From the NCBI GenBank assembly GCA_031425695.1, contig JANPJV010000316.1:1-5136 (forward strand): a stretch of DNA of 5,136 nucleotides, written 5' to 3'. Each line of letters starts with the position of its first letter. Position 1 is the first letter of the stretch. This stretch comes from JANPJV01 sp031425695 (GTDB lineage Bacteria > Pseudomonadota > Gammaproteobacteria > Xanthomonadales > SZUA-5). The notes under the pieces are model-generated. The model was not told the DNA's origin. It saw nothing but the letters and a program-made list of their open reading frames with translations, and did no database searches. This document shows positions 1-5,136 of this stretch, one piece after another. The translations under genes were made by a program, and so were the position numbers.

Positions 1-3
1 GTC

Positions 4-235
4 TCGCTGGGGGGACTCGTACCAAAAGCGTCCGCGCATAGCGCAGACCCACCACAAGCAAAAGCGTCCGCGCGCAGCGCAGACCCACCACCAGCTTTTG
101 TAGGTCATGTTGCTCGCGTAGCGAGCTACTTGACGGCTTGCGCTTGGTTTCGCTGGGGGAGTCGTACCAAAAGCGTCCGCGCGCAGCGCAGACCCACCAC
201 AAGCAAAAGTGTCCGCGCGCAGCCCAGACCCACCA
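4..235. repeat. Direct-repeat block: four 32-nt units in two pairs
   Basis: A 32-nt unit beginning CAAAAGCGTCCGCGC and ending GCAGACCCACCA occurs at 23-54, 59-90, 168-199 and 204-235. Within each pair the units start 36 bp apart, and the two pairs are 145 bp apart. A shared leader, TCGCTGGGGG followed by A(C/G)TCGTACC, precedes each pair (from 4 and from 150), so a larger unit of about 145 bp is duplicated. Copies 2 and 3 are identical; copy 1 differs in the central loop and copy 4 at two bases. Each unit contains a 19-nt near-palindrome (30-48, 66-84, 175-193, 211-229). Read on the minus strand it gives an 8-bp stem with one G-U pair, a 3-nt loop and then GCTTTTG, except that copy 4 has a mismatch in the stem. 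The block may continue past the left edge. There is no CRISPR-like regular spacing and no credible gene. Confidence 0.9.
104..134. repeat. 31-nt imperfect palindrome between the repeat pairs
   Basis: The arms GTCATGTTGCTCGC (104-117) and GCGAGCTACTTGAC (121-134) flank a GTA centre. Twelve of 14 positions pair, including an unbroken inner GCTCGC/GCGAGC. It lies in the spacer between the two repeat pairs and has no following T-tract, so it is not an obvious intrinsic terminator. It could be a REP-like intergenic element or a protein site; nothing in the window decides between these. Confidence 0.7.
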
Positions 236-244
236 AGAATGAGC

Positions 245-577
245 CTACGGCTCGCGATCCCTGTTCCAGCCGCGATGACGAATGTCCAGCCATAGGCTGT
301 AGGCCGCAACAAAAGCCGGGAACAGGTTCTGGATGACGCCGACGGCATCCTGCTTTTTCGAAAACACGAAGTAGGCCAGCGTCATCATGCTGCCCGTGAG
401 GCTCAGGTACCAGAAAAGCCGGGGAATCACCGGCTTGCCTTGCCGCCGGCTGGCGACGAACTGCACCACCCAGCGCGCGGCGAACATCAGGGCGCCGGTC
501 AGGCCGATGAGCTTCCAGGGTGACATGTGCAGCCCGGTGAAGGCGAGCCATGCGATCGGCGCATTCATGAAATCCAT
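245..577 (-). CDS. Stand-alone LAB_N (lipid A biosynthesis N-terminal domain) membrane protein
   Basis: This 110-aa protein consists almost entirely of one LAB_N domain, the module found at the N-terminus of some LpxB proteins and as small free-standing inner-membrane proteins of unsettled function. Three hydrophobic segments are visible at about residues 21-43, 54-73 and 78-97. Family hallmarks are the W21-K-L-I-G-L-T-G start of helix 1, the R35-W-V-V-Q-F stretch, and I51-P-R-L-F-W-Y-L-S-L-T-G leading into helix 2. The tail after residue 98 is charged and probably cytoplasmic. The first ATG (575-577) has no clear Shine-Dalgarno sequence; Met4 (566-568) is an alternative start, but the hydrophobic core is unaffected. 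It lies 171 bp downstream of the algB-like gene on the same strand, separated by repeats, so cotranscription is uncertain. Elsewhere such genes often sit beside membrane glycosyltransferases; none is visible here, though the next gene is off the left edge. The domain call is firm; the biochemical role is unknown. Confidence 0.85.
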   Translation of the reverse strand: MDFMNAPIAWLAFTGLHMSPWKLIGLTGALMFAARWVVQFVASRRQGKPVIPRLFWYLSLTGSMMTLAYFVFSKKQDAVGVIQNLFPAFVAAYSLWLDIRHRGWNRDREP

Positions 578-642
578 GACGGAAGCAACGTTGGTTATTG
601 GTGTTGGGGTTGGTTATGCCAGGAAGCGGTCTTGGTTGCAGG

Positions 643-728
643 TGTTGGTGTTGGAAAGGCACCAGCTCGGCCGTGAGCCTGAGCCCCGGCCTGCGCCCTT
701 GCCGCTGCTCGCACTTCCAACACCAACA
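643..728. repeat. Inverted repeat with 14-bp perfect arms between algB-like gene and LAB_N gene
   Basis: TGTTGGTGTTGGAA at 643-656 is perfectly complementary to TTCCAACACCAACA at 715-728, with a 58-bp GC-rich interior. The left flank is itself G/T-rich and repetitive: TTGGTTAT occurs at 591-598 and 610-617, and GTGTTGG recurs. On the minus strand the algB-like stop codon lies inside GTAGGAGCGGGT (752 down to 741), which resembles the conserved head of REP elements in pseudomonads and xanthomonads. The block may be a REP- or MITE-like intergenic element. It could also form a stem after algB transcription, but no T-tract follows. Confidence 0.6.
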
Positions 729-748
729 ACCGAAAGCAACACCCGCTC

Positions 749-2107
<1,359 letters not shown>

Positions 2108-2283
2108 GAGCGAAGAATCCTTTTGTGAGCGAAAGGCTGGTCGCCAGGTACAGTGCCCAGGGCCCGGGTATGGCGCGAGCGCAGGACTGCACCCAGGTCA
2201 TCGATGGCGCCCCTGCACCGGCCGCGCGTTTTGCCCGAGTGTTCCTGGCCGAGTCATGCAGAACGCCGTTTTCCGGACCTGGA

Positions 2284-2311
2284 TTGCTAGCGTAAGCCAT
2301 TGTTTTATAAG
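2284..2311 (+). promoter_or_regulatory. Possible sigma-70 promoter in AT-rich tract
   Basis: TTGCTA (2284-2289) and TATAAG (2306-2311) are separated by 16 nt, giving 4/6 and 5/6 matches to the vegetative hexamers. The flanking stretch from about 2300 to 2330 is strikingly AT-rich in a GC-rich window. It could instead be a bend or upstream element helping the sigma-54 site just downstream. Transcription from here would run towards the ytjA-like gene. Confidence 0.35.
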
Positions 2312-2333
2312 TTAAAAAATTGGAATTTTGGCG

Positions 2334-2349
2334 TGGCATGAGAGTTGAA
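2334..2349 (+). promoter_or_regulatory. Candidate sigma-54 (-24/-12) promoter
   Basis: TGGCATG, four bases, then TTGAA matches the sigma-54 consensus TGGCACG-N4-TTGCA in spacing and in all but two positions. The -24 GG is present; the -12 GC is GA, which is the main weakness. Start of transcription would fall near 2360, giving a leader of roughly 47 nt before the ytjA-like ATG at 2407. It points away from the divergent gene for an NtrC-family activator, the class of protein such promoters require. The 226 bp between that gene's start and this site leave room for upstream activator sites, but I could not identify a convincing one. Confidence 0.6.
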
Positions 2350-2392
2350 TCTATAGGTCTGCCGCGGTCAGCCATCGCTGGACGCAGAAGCC

Positions 2393-2398
2393 AAGGAG
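2393..2398 (+). promoter_or_regulatory. Strong ribosome binding site for the ytjA-like gene
   Basis: AAGGAG lies 8 nt before the ATG at 2407. It fixes that start over the upstream in-frame ATG at 2320, which would add hydrophilic, non-family residues and would lie upstream of the predicted sigma-54 transcript. Confidence 0.85.
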
Positions 2399-2406
2399 AA
2401 AACGTC

Positions 2407-2571
2407 ATGATGAGTTGGGCAATCACATTTCTGATCATTGCACTGGTTGCAGCGGTGCTTGGGTTCGGTGGAATCGCCGGTACCGCCGCCGGTATCGCCA
2501 AGATCCTGTTCTTCGTGTTCCTGGTGTTGTTCGTGATTTCGGCGATCACCGGGCGACGTAAGGCGATATAG
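2407..2571 (+). CDS. ytjA: UPF0391/DUF1328 small membrane protein (YtjA-like)
   Basis: This 54-aa hydrophobic peptide has two predicted transmembrane helices (about residues 4-22 and 29-48) joined by a glycine-rich turn, GFGGIAGTAAG (19-29), and ends in a short basic tail, GRRKAI. The length, the LGFGG-AGTAAG-AK core and the GRR ending match the UPF0391 family as I recall E. coli YtjA (53 aa). The molecular function of the family is not established; small two-helix proteins like this often respond to envelope or stationary-phase stress. It is the first gene after the candidate sigma-54 promoter and is divergent from the algB-like gene. From memory, a UPF0391 gene also neighbours algB in Pseudomonas, which would make this a conserved pairing. 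The gap to the next gene is 184 bp, so readthrough is possible but not proven. Confidence 0.92.
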   Translation: MMSWAITFLIIALVAAVLGFGGIAGTAAGIAKILFFVFLVLFVISAITGRRKAI

Positions 2572-2606
2572 CGGTTGGAAGTTATGCAACAGGTGAACTT
2601 GTGACC

Positions 2607-2649
2607 ACCGGCCTTGCGGTTCAACGCGGGCCGGTCTCGCAACGGACCG
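2607..2649 (+). other. Two overlapping, mutually exclusive hairpins
   Basis: ACCGGCC (2607-2613) can pair with GGCCGGT (2629-2635). Alternatively CGGTC (2632-2636) can pair with GACCG (2645-2649), which uses some of the same bases. Neither is followed by a T-tract, so this is not an intrinsic terminator. The structures lie in the 184-bp gap between the ytjA-like and yqjD-like genes, where I see no gene and no convincing promoter. They may be a chance effect of high GC. Confidence 0.3.
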
Positions 2650-2743
2650 CTGGGCATACATTTGGACGCGCAGCAAACCGACGGTCTCATGAACATGGAG
2701 CCGGGGTGACGCGTCACGCAAACAATAACGACGACGCGTGAAT

Positions 2744-2748
2744 GGAGA
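2744..2748 (+). promoter_or_regulatory. Ribosome binding site deciding the yqjD-like start
   Basis: GGAGA sits 7 nt before the ATG at 2756. This favours that ATG over the in-frame GTG at 2738, which would place the GGAGA inside the coding sequence and has no comparable site of its own. Confidence 0.8.
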
Positions 2749-2755
2749 ATTGAAC

Positions 2756-3181
2756 ATGAGCAGCAATAACGTTGTACAAGCTACCGAAGAACGCGTGACG
2801 GATGCGGCTTCGCGGGCCTCTGAGAAAGCCGGGGAACTGGCCGGAGCCTTCAAGGCGCATGTCGCCCAGTTCAAGGACAAGGCCAGTGATCTGTCGGATC
2901 GCTTGCGCACTGCAGCGAGCGAAGCGAAGGAAGGTCTGGTCGAGACCGGCAAGCACACGCAGGAGCGCCTGTCCGAGGGACTGGACCGCGCCGGCGCGGG
3001 CTATGAAGATGTCAAGGACAACCTTGGCGAGGTCGTGTCCGACTTGCTCGACCAGGCCGCCACCATCAGTGACAAGGTTTCCGGGTATGTCCGCCAGAAC
3101 CCCGGCAAGTCCTTTGCAGCGGCCGTCGCGGTCGGGTACATCGCGTCGCGCCTCATCCGCAGTCGCCGCAAGAAGTCCTGA
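2756..3181 (+). CDS. DUF883/YqjD-like tail-anchored membrane protein
   Basis: This 141-aa protein has a long, highly charged, Ala/Glu/Lys-rich helical region (about residues 8-108) with coiled-coil character, followed by a C-terminal signature, YVRQNP at 111-116, a hydrophobic helix at about 118-134 and a basic tail, RSRRKK. That architecture (amphipathic helix, V-R-x-N-P, single C-terminal membrane helix, terminal arginines) is typical of the ElaB/YqjD/DUF883 family. In E. coli, members are inner-membrane, stationary-phase proteins reported to bind ribosomes. The helical part resembles apolipoprotein- or LEA-like sequence, but the tail makes DUF883 the better call. A YqjE-like gene follows, as in the E. 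coli yqjD-yqjE-yqjK order. A strong hairpin lies just after the stop. No cysteines and no signal peptide are present. Confidence 0.85.
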   Translation: MSSNNVVQATEERVTDAASRASEKAGELAGAFKAHVAQFKDKASDLSDRLRTAASEAKEGLVETGKHTQERLSEGLDRAGAGYEDVKDNLGEVVSDLLDQAATISDKVSGYVRQNPGKSFAAAVAVGYIASRLIRSRRKKS

Positions 3182-3194
3182 CAGCACCGGTTTT

Positions 3195-3221
3195 TACCCT
3201 CCGTCCCCGCGACGGAGGGTA
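3195..3221 (+). other. Strong 11-bp perfect hairpin after the yqjD-like gene
   Basis: TACCCTCCGTC (3195-3205) and GACGGAGGGTA (3211-3221) form a perfect 11-bp stem with loop CCCGC. A run of five T lies immediately before the stem (3191-3195), not after it, so it lacks the U-tract of a plus-strand intrinsic terminator; read on the minus strand, A residues follow. It begins 14 nt past the yqjD-like stop and ends 56 nt before the yqjE-like start. Plausible roles are 3'-end stabilisation of the upstream message, partial termination or RNA processing between the two genes. Confidence 0.75.
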
Positions 3222-3277
3222 GTCCGCAAGCAGGAAACAAGTTCCATCTTGAGTAACGCTACCGCGGACGTACAGGC

Positions 3278-3676
3278 ATGAACACTAAGCTGGCCGAAGA
3301 GGTGCTGGGCGACGTGAAAGCGGCGTTGGAAGACGCCACCGAGCTTTCGAACGACGTCAAGACCGGGGCACATCTGCGTTGGCGCCTGCTGGTCGCTGAG
3401 TTCACCTTGTTCAAGCTTGGTTGCGGTCGCCTGGCGGTCCTGGTCCCGGTACTCATACTCTTCGTGTTGTTGGCTTCGATCGCCCTTTCGGCGCTTATCG
3501 GCTATTCCATTTTTGCGCTGAGTGGCAGTCCGTTCCTGGGCATCGCCATCGTACTTGCGCTGCATGTCACGGTTTTGGTGCTCGCTGGAATGAAAGCGCT
3601 GGCGACCTTGAACTCAATGAATTTCGCCCGCTCACGGGCCCATCTCCTGAAGTTGAGCCGCCATGTCGTGGGATGA
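3278..3676 (+). CDS. YqjE-like inner-membrane protein (phage holin superfamily fold)
   Basis: This 132-aa protein has an amphipathic N-terminal stretch (1-40) ending in RWRLLVAEFTLFKLGCGR, then two long hydrophobic helices at about 51-76 and 84-108, and a short basic C-terminus. The E-x-x-L-x-x-x-x-x-R element before a two-helix hairpin is characteristic of the YqjE/putative phage holin family (PF07332-type). Despite the family name, there is no prophage context and no lysis gene nearby, so a lytic role is unlikely. In E. coli yqjE follows yqjD, as here, suggesting the two act together at the inner membrane. The ATG at 3278 has only weak SD-like bases (GGA at 3265-3267; CAGG is too close). 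The ATG overlaps the TGA of a ten-codon TTG-initiated frame (3249-3281), which might couple translation. Its 3' end overlaps the next gene by 14 bp, a strong sign of one operon. Confidence 0.8.
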   Translation: MNTKLAEEVLGDVKAALEDATELSNDVKTGAHLRWRLLVAEFTLFKLGCGRLAVLVPVLILFVLLASIALSALIGYSIFALSGSPFLGIAIVLALHVTVLVLAGMKALATLNSMNFARSRAHLLKLSRHVVG

Positions 3677-3920
3677 AGCCCTCAAGGCGCGAGAGCAGAT
3701 CGAAATCGAAATGCTCGAGGTCGATTCGCGCATCGATCGCCGCCTCGTTGGCGTTCGCGCGGTTGTCCGCCGGCCTGAAATCATGCTGCCAGCCGGCTTT
3801 TCCATGGGCGGCCTGCTCGGCGGCCTGCCACCGCCACGCGCCTACGCGGTCCTGCGTCGGCTTTCGCGCGGATATCCTTTCATGACCACTGCCCTGCGCT
3901 TCTTCACAACGAAGTCGTAG
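3663..3920 (+). CDS. Small basic hypothetical protein in the YqjK position
   Basis: I do not recognise this 85-aa protein by sequence. Residues 1-25 are acidic and helix-forming (EALKAREQIEIEMLEVDSRI); residues 26-40 are arginine-rich; 41-57 are glycine/proline-rich and mildly hydrophobic (MLPAGFSMGGLLGGLPPP); the remainder is basic and aromatic and ends RFFTTKS. There is no complete transmembrane helix, although 41-56 could associate with membrane. Its start lies 14 bp inside the yqjE-like gene and its stop is 5 bp before the transporter start, so it is almost certainly translated from the same message, probably by coupling. In E. coli the third gene of the set is yqjK, also a short basic protein with a charged N-terminal helix. 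The correspondence here is by position and composition only. Confidence 0.7.
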   Translation: MSWDEALKAREQIEIEMLEVDSRIDRRLVGVRAVVRRPEIMLPAGFSMGGLLGGLPPPRAYAVLRRLSRGYPFMTTALRFFTTKS

Positions 3921-3925
3921 CCGCC

Positions 3926-5095
3926 ATGTACGCCGTCGGTCTCCCATTGCATTCCGCCAACAAGAGCCCGGTACGCATGACTTCCGTCAGCTGGCAAATC
4001 GATTCTGTTCCAAGGAACGACTGGGACATCCACGTCCAGGACGCGGACGCCCCGGTGGTTGCGGAAGTGCATCCGGTCGATCCCGTCCGGCGCTTGTTGT
4101 TCATCCTGGTACTGCTTTTCGTATTTGCCGGTCTGTGGGCCGCCGAGACGCTGTTGGTGCCGATCCTCGCGGCGGCTTTCCTCTCGATGTGCCTCAGTCC
4201 CGTGGTGTCGCAATTGGCCCGGGCCACGCCGCGCGTCCTGGCAACCATTCTGGTGATGAGCCTGCTGGTGGTCGGAATGTGGATCATCATCAGCAGCCTG
4301 GTGGGGCCTGCACAGGATTGGCTGACCAATGCACCAGCCTCGCTCAAGGCGGTAGGCCTCAAGCTCAAGGCGCTGACCGCACCGCTGATCGCCGCGAATC
4401 GCGCGACGGAAAGCGTGATTGGAGCCGGCGTGGCGGCGTCTTCGCAATCGCCATTTCCTTCAATCAACCTGTGGGACGCGGTACATGCCGCACCCAAGGT
4501 CATGGTCGGAATGTTCAGCGTATTGCTGCTCGCATTCTTCTTCCTCGTCTACGGCGACAATCTGCTGCGCAAGCTGGTGACGCTGTCGCCGACGCTCACG
4601 CACAAGAAGCGCGCGGTCGGCATCGTGCGTGCTATCCAGCACGACACTTCGCGCTATCTCCTCCTTACGTGCCTGATCAATGGTGCGCTCGGCATCGTCA
4701 CCGCGCTGGTGATGTGGATGCTCAACGTCCCGGATCCCCTGTTGTGGGGTACCTTGGCGGCGCTGTGCAACTTCGTGCCGTACGTCGGCGCGATCACGAT
4801 GACGCTGATCCTCGTGCTGGTCGGCCTGGTGAATTTCGAAGGCACGGGACAGGCGCTGCTTCCCGCATTCTCGTTCGCTTGCATTGCGCTCATCGAGGGG
4901 CATTTCCTCACGCCGACCATCATTGGCCGCCAGCTGCGCCTCAGCCCGGTTGCCATCCTGCTGTGGCTGATGATCTGGGGCTGGATGTGGGGCCTGATCG
5001 GCGTCGCCCTCGGCGTCCCCATGCTCATGTGCCTCAAGATCGTCTGCGAACGCGTCGAGGGCTGGCGGTGGGTGGCGCAGGCGATTGAGGCGTAG
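3926..5095 (+). CDS. AI-2E/PerM-family inner-membrane transporter
   Basis: This 389-aa polytopic protein belongs to the AI-2E transporter family (PF01594-type). Predicted helices lie at about 57-74, 76-95, 104-126, 192-210, 244-266, a long hydrophobic run at 272-302, 309-325 and 341-371. A soluble segment (127-190) separates helices 3 and 4, as is usual for the family. Signature segments are CNFVPYVGAI (281-290) and IEGHFLTPTIIGRQLRLSP (323-341). Despite the family name, many members do not export autoinducer-2; others act as ion antiporters or are uncharacterised, and no luxS is visible, so the substrate is open. The N-terminus carries about 56 polar residues before the first helix, longer than I expect. 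ATG 3926 has no good SD and lies 5 bp after the previous stop; Met18 at 3977, with AAGAG 10 nt upstream, is an alternative start. It is the last gene of the cluster. The 41 bp after its stop show no terminator before the window ends. Confidence 0.92.
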   Translation: MYAVGLPLHSANKSPVRMTSVSWQIDSVPRNDWDIHVQDADAPVVAEVHPVDPVRRLLFILVLLFVFAGLWAAETLLVPILAAAFLSMCLSPVVSQLARATPRVLATILVMSLLVVGMWIIISSLVGPAQDWLTNAPASLKAVGLKLKALTAPLIAANRATESVIGAGVAASSQSPFPSINLWDAVHAAPKVMVGMFSVLLLAFFFLVYGDNLLRKLVTLSPTLTHKKRAVGIVRAIQHDTSRYLLLTCLINGALGIVTALVMWMLNVPDPLLWGTLAALCNFVPYVGAITMTLILVLVGLVNFEGTGQALLPAFSFACIALIEGHFLTPTIIGRQLRLSPVAILLWLMIWGWMWGLIGVALGVPMLMCLKIVCERVEGWRWVAQAIEA

Positions 5096-5136
5096 CTGCG
5101 CACACGGAACAAACCAAGCAAGATCAAAGGTTCAAC

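Noticed and set aside
23..235. CRISPR array
   Set aside because: The 32-nt units are separated by only 4 bp within pairs and by 77 bp between pairs, with no regular unique spacers and no cas genes in the window.
130..336. 68-codon plus-strand frame through the repeat block
   Set aside because: Its sequence is only the translated direct repeats followed by antisense of the LAB_N gene; no ribosome binding site is seen.
2187..2219. CTGCACC direct repeats (2187-2193 and 2213-2219) as an activator-binding site upstream of the sigma-54 promoter
   Set aside because: Seven-base matches are expected by chance in GC-rich DNA, and no palindromic symmetry or known AlgB site supports them.
2644..2662. 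Second sigma-54 promoter before the yqjD-like gene
   Set aside because: GGGCATACATTTGGA near 2652 has a fair -24 half, but the -12 half lacks the TTGC element at the correct spacing.
2368..2958. 196-codon minus-strand frame across the ytjA-yqjD-like region
   Set aside because: It is antisense to two well-supported genes and has a low-complexity, His/Arg/Ser-rich translation.
3278..3676. Prophage lysis gene (holin)
   Set aside because: The protein matches the YqjE branch of the holin-fold superfamily and follows a yqjD-like gene; there is no endolysin, integrase or phage structural gene.
4135..5088. 317-codon open frame on the plus strand overlapping the transporter
   Set aside because: It is an Arg/Gly/His-rich shadow of the AI-2E-family gene in another frame; the real frame shows membrane helices and family motifs.

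Overview
The window is a high-GC stretch of bacterial chromosome, most likely from a gammaproteobacterium of the Xanthomonadales (Lysobacteraceae/Rhodanobacteraceae type). This rests on a regulator that reads like Pseudomonas AlgB along its whole length, E. coli-like yqjD-yqjE-type membrane genes, a stand-alone LAB_N membrane protein, and the short GC-rich palindromic and G/T-rich intergenic repeats I associate with that order. The placement comes from pattern recognition, not a database search.

Left part (1-748). Positions 1-244 hold no gene. They carry a direct-repeat block: four copies of a 32-nt unit arranged as two pairs 145 bp apart, with a 31-nt imperfect palindrome between the pairs. 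On the minus strand, 245-577 encodes a small LAB_N-type membrane protein. The gap 578-748 is G/T-rich and contains an inverted repeat with 14-bp perfect arms.

Middle (749-2406). On the minus strand lies a complete NtrC-family, sigma-54-dependent response regulator resembling AlgB, with receiver, AAA+ and Fis-type helix-turn-helix domains. The partner kinase KinB, which sits directly downstream of algB in Pseudomonas, is not here. The 299-bp divergent intergenic region carries an AT-rich tract, a possible sigma-70 promoter and a good candidate sigma-54 (-24/-12) promoter pointing right.

Right part (2407-5095). Five plus-strand genes follow: a 54-aa UPF0391/YtjA membrane peptide, a DUF883/YqjD-like tail-anchored protein, a YqjE-like membrane protein (holin-superfamily fold), an unrecognised 85-aa basic protein in the position of YqjK, and an AI-2E/PerM-family transporter. 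The last three are tightly packed (14-bp overlap, then a 5-bp gap) and are probably cotranscribed. A strong 11-bp hairpin separates the yqjD-like and yqjE-like genes.

Working model (inference): the AlgB-like activator and sigma-54 RNA polymerase switch on a divergent run of small inner-membrane proteins plus a transporter, forming an envelope or stationary-phase stress module. The sequence supports the gene order and a promoter-like element; it does not show the signal, the kinase or the function of the module.
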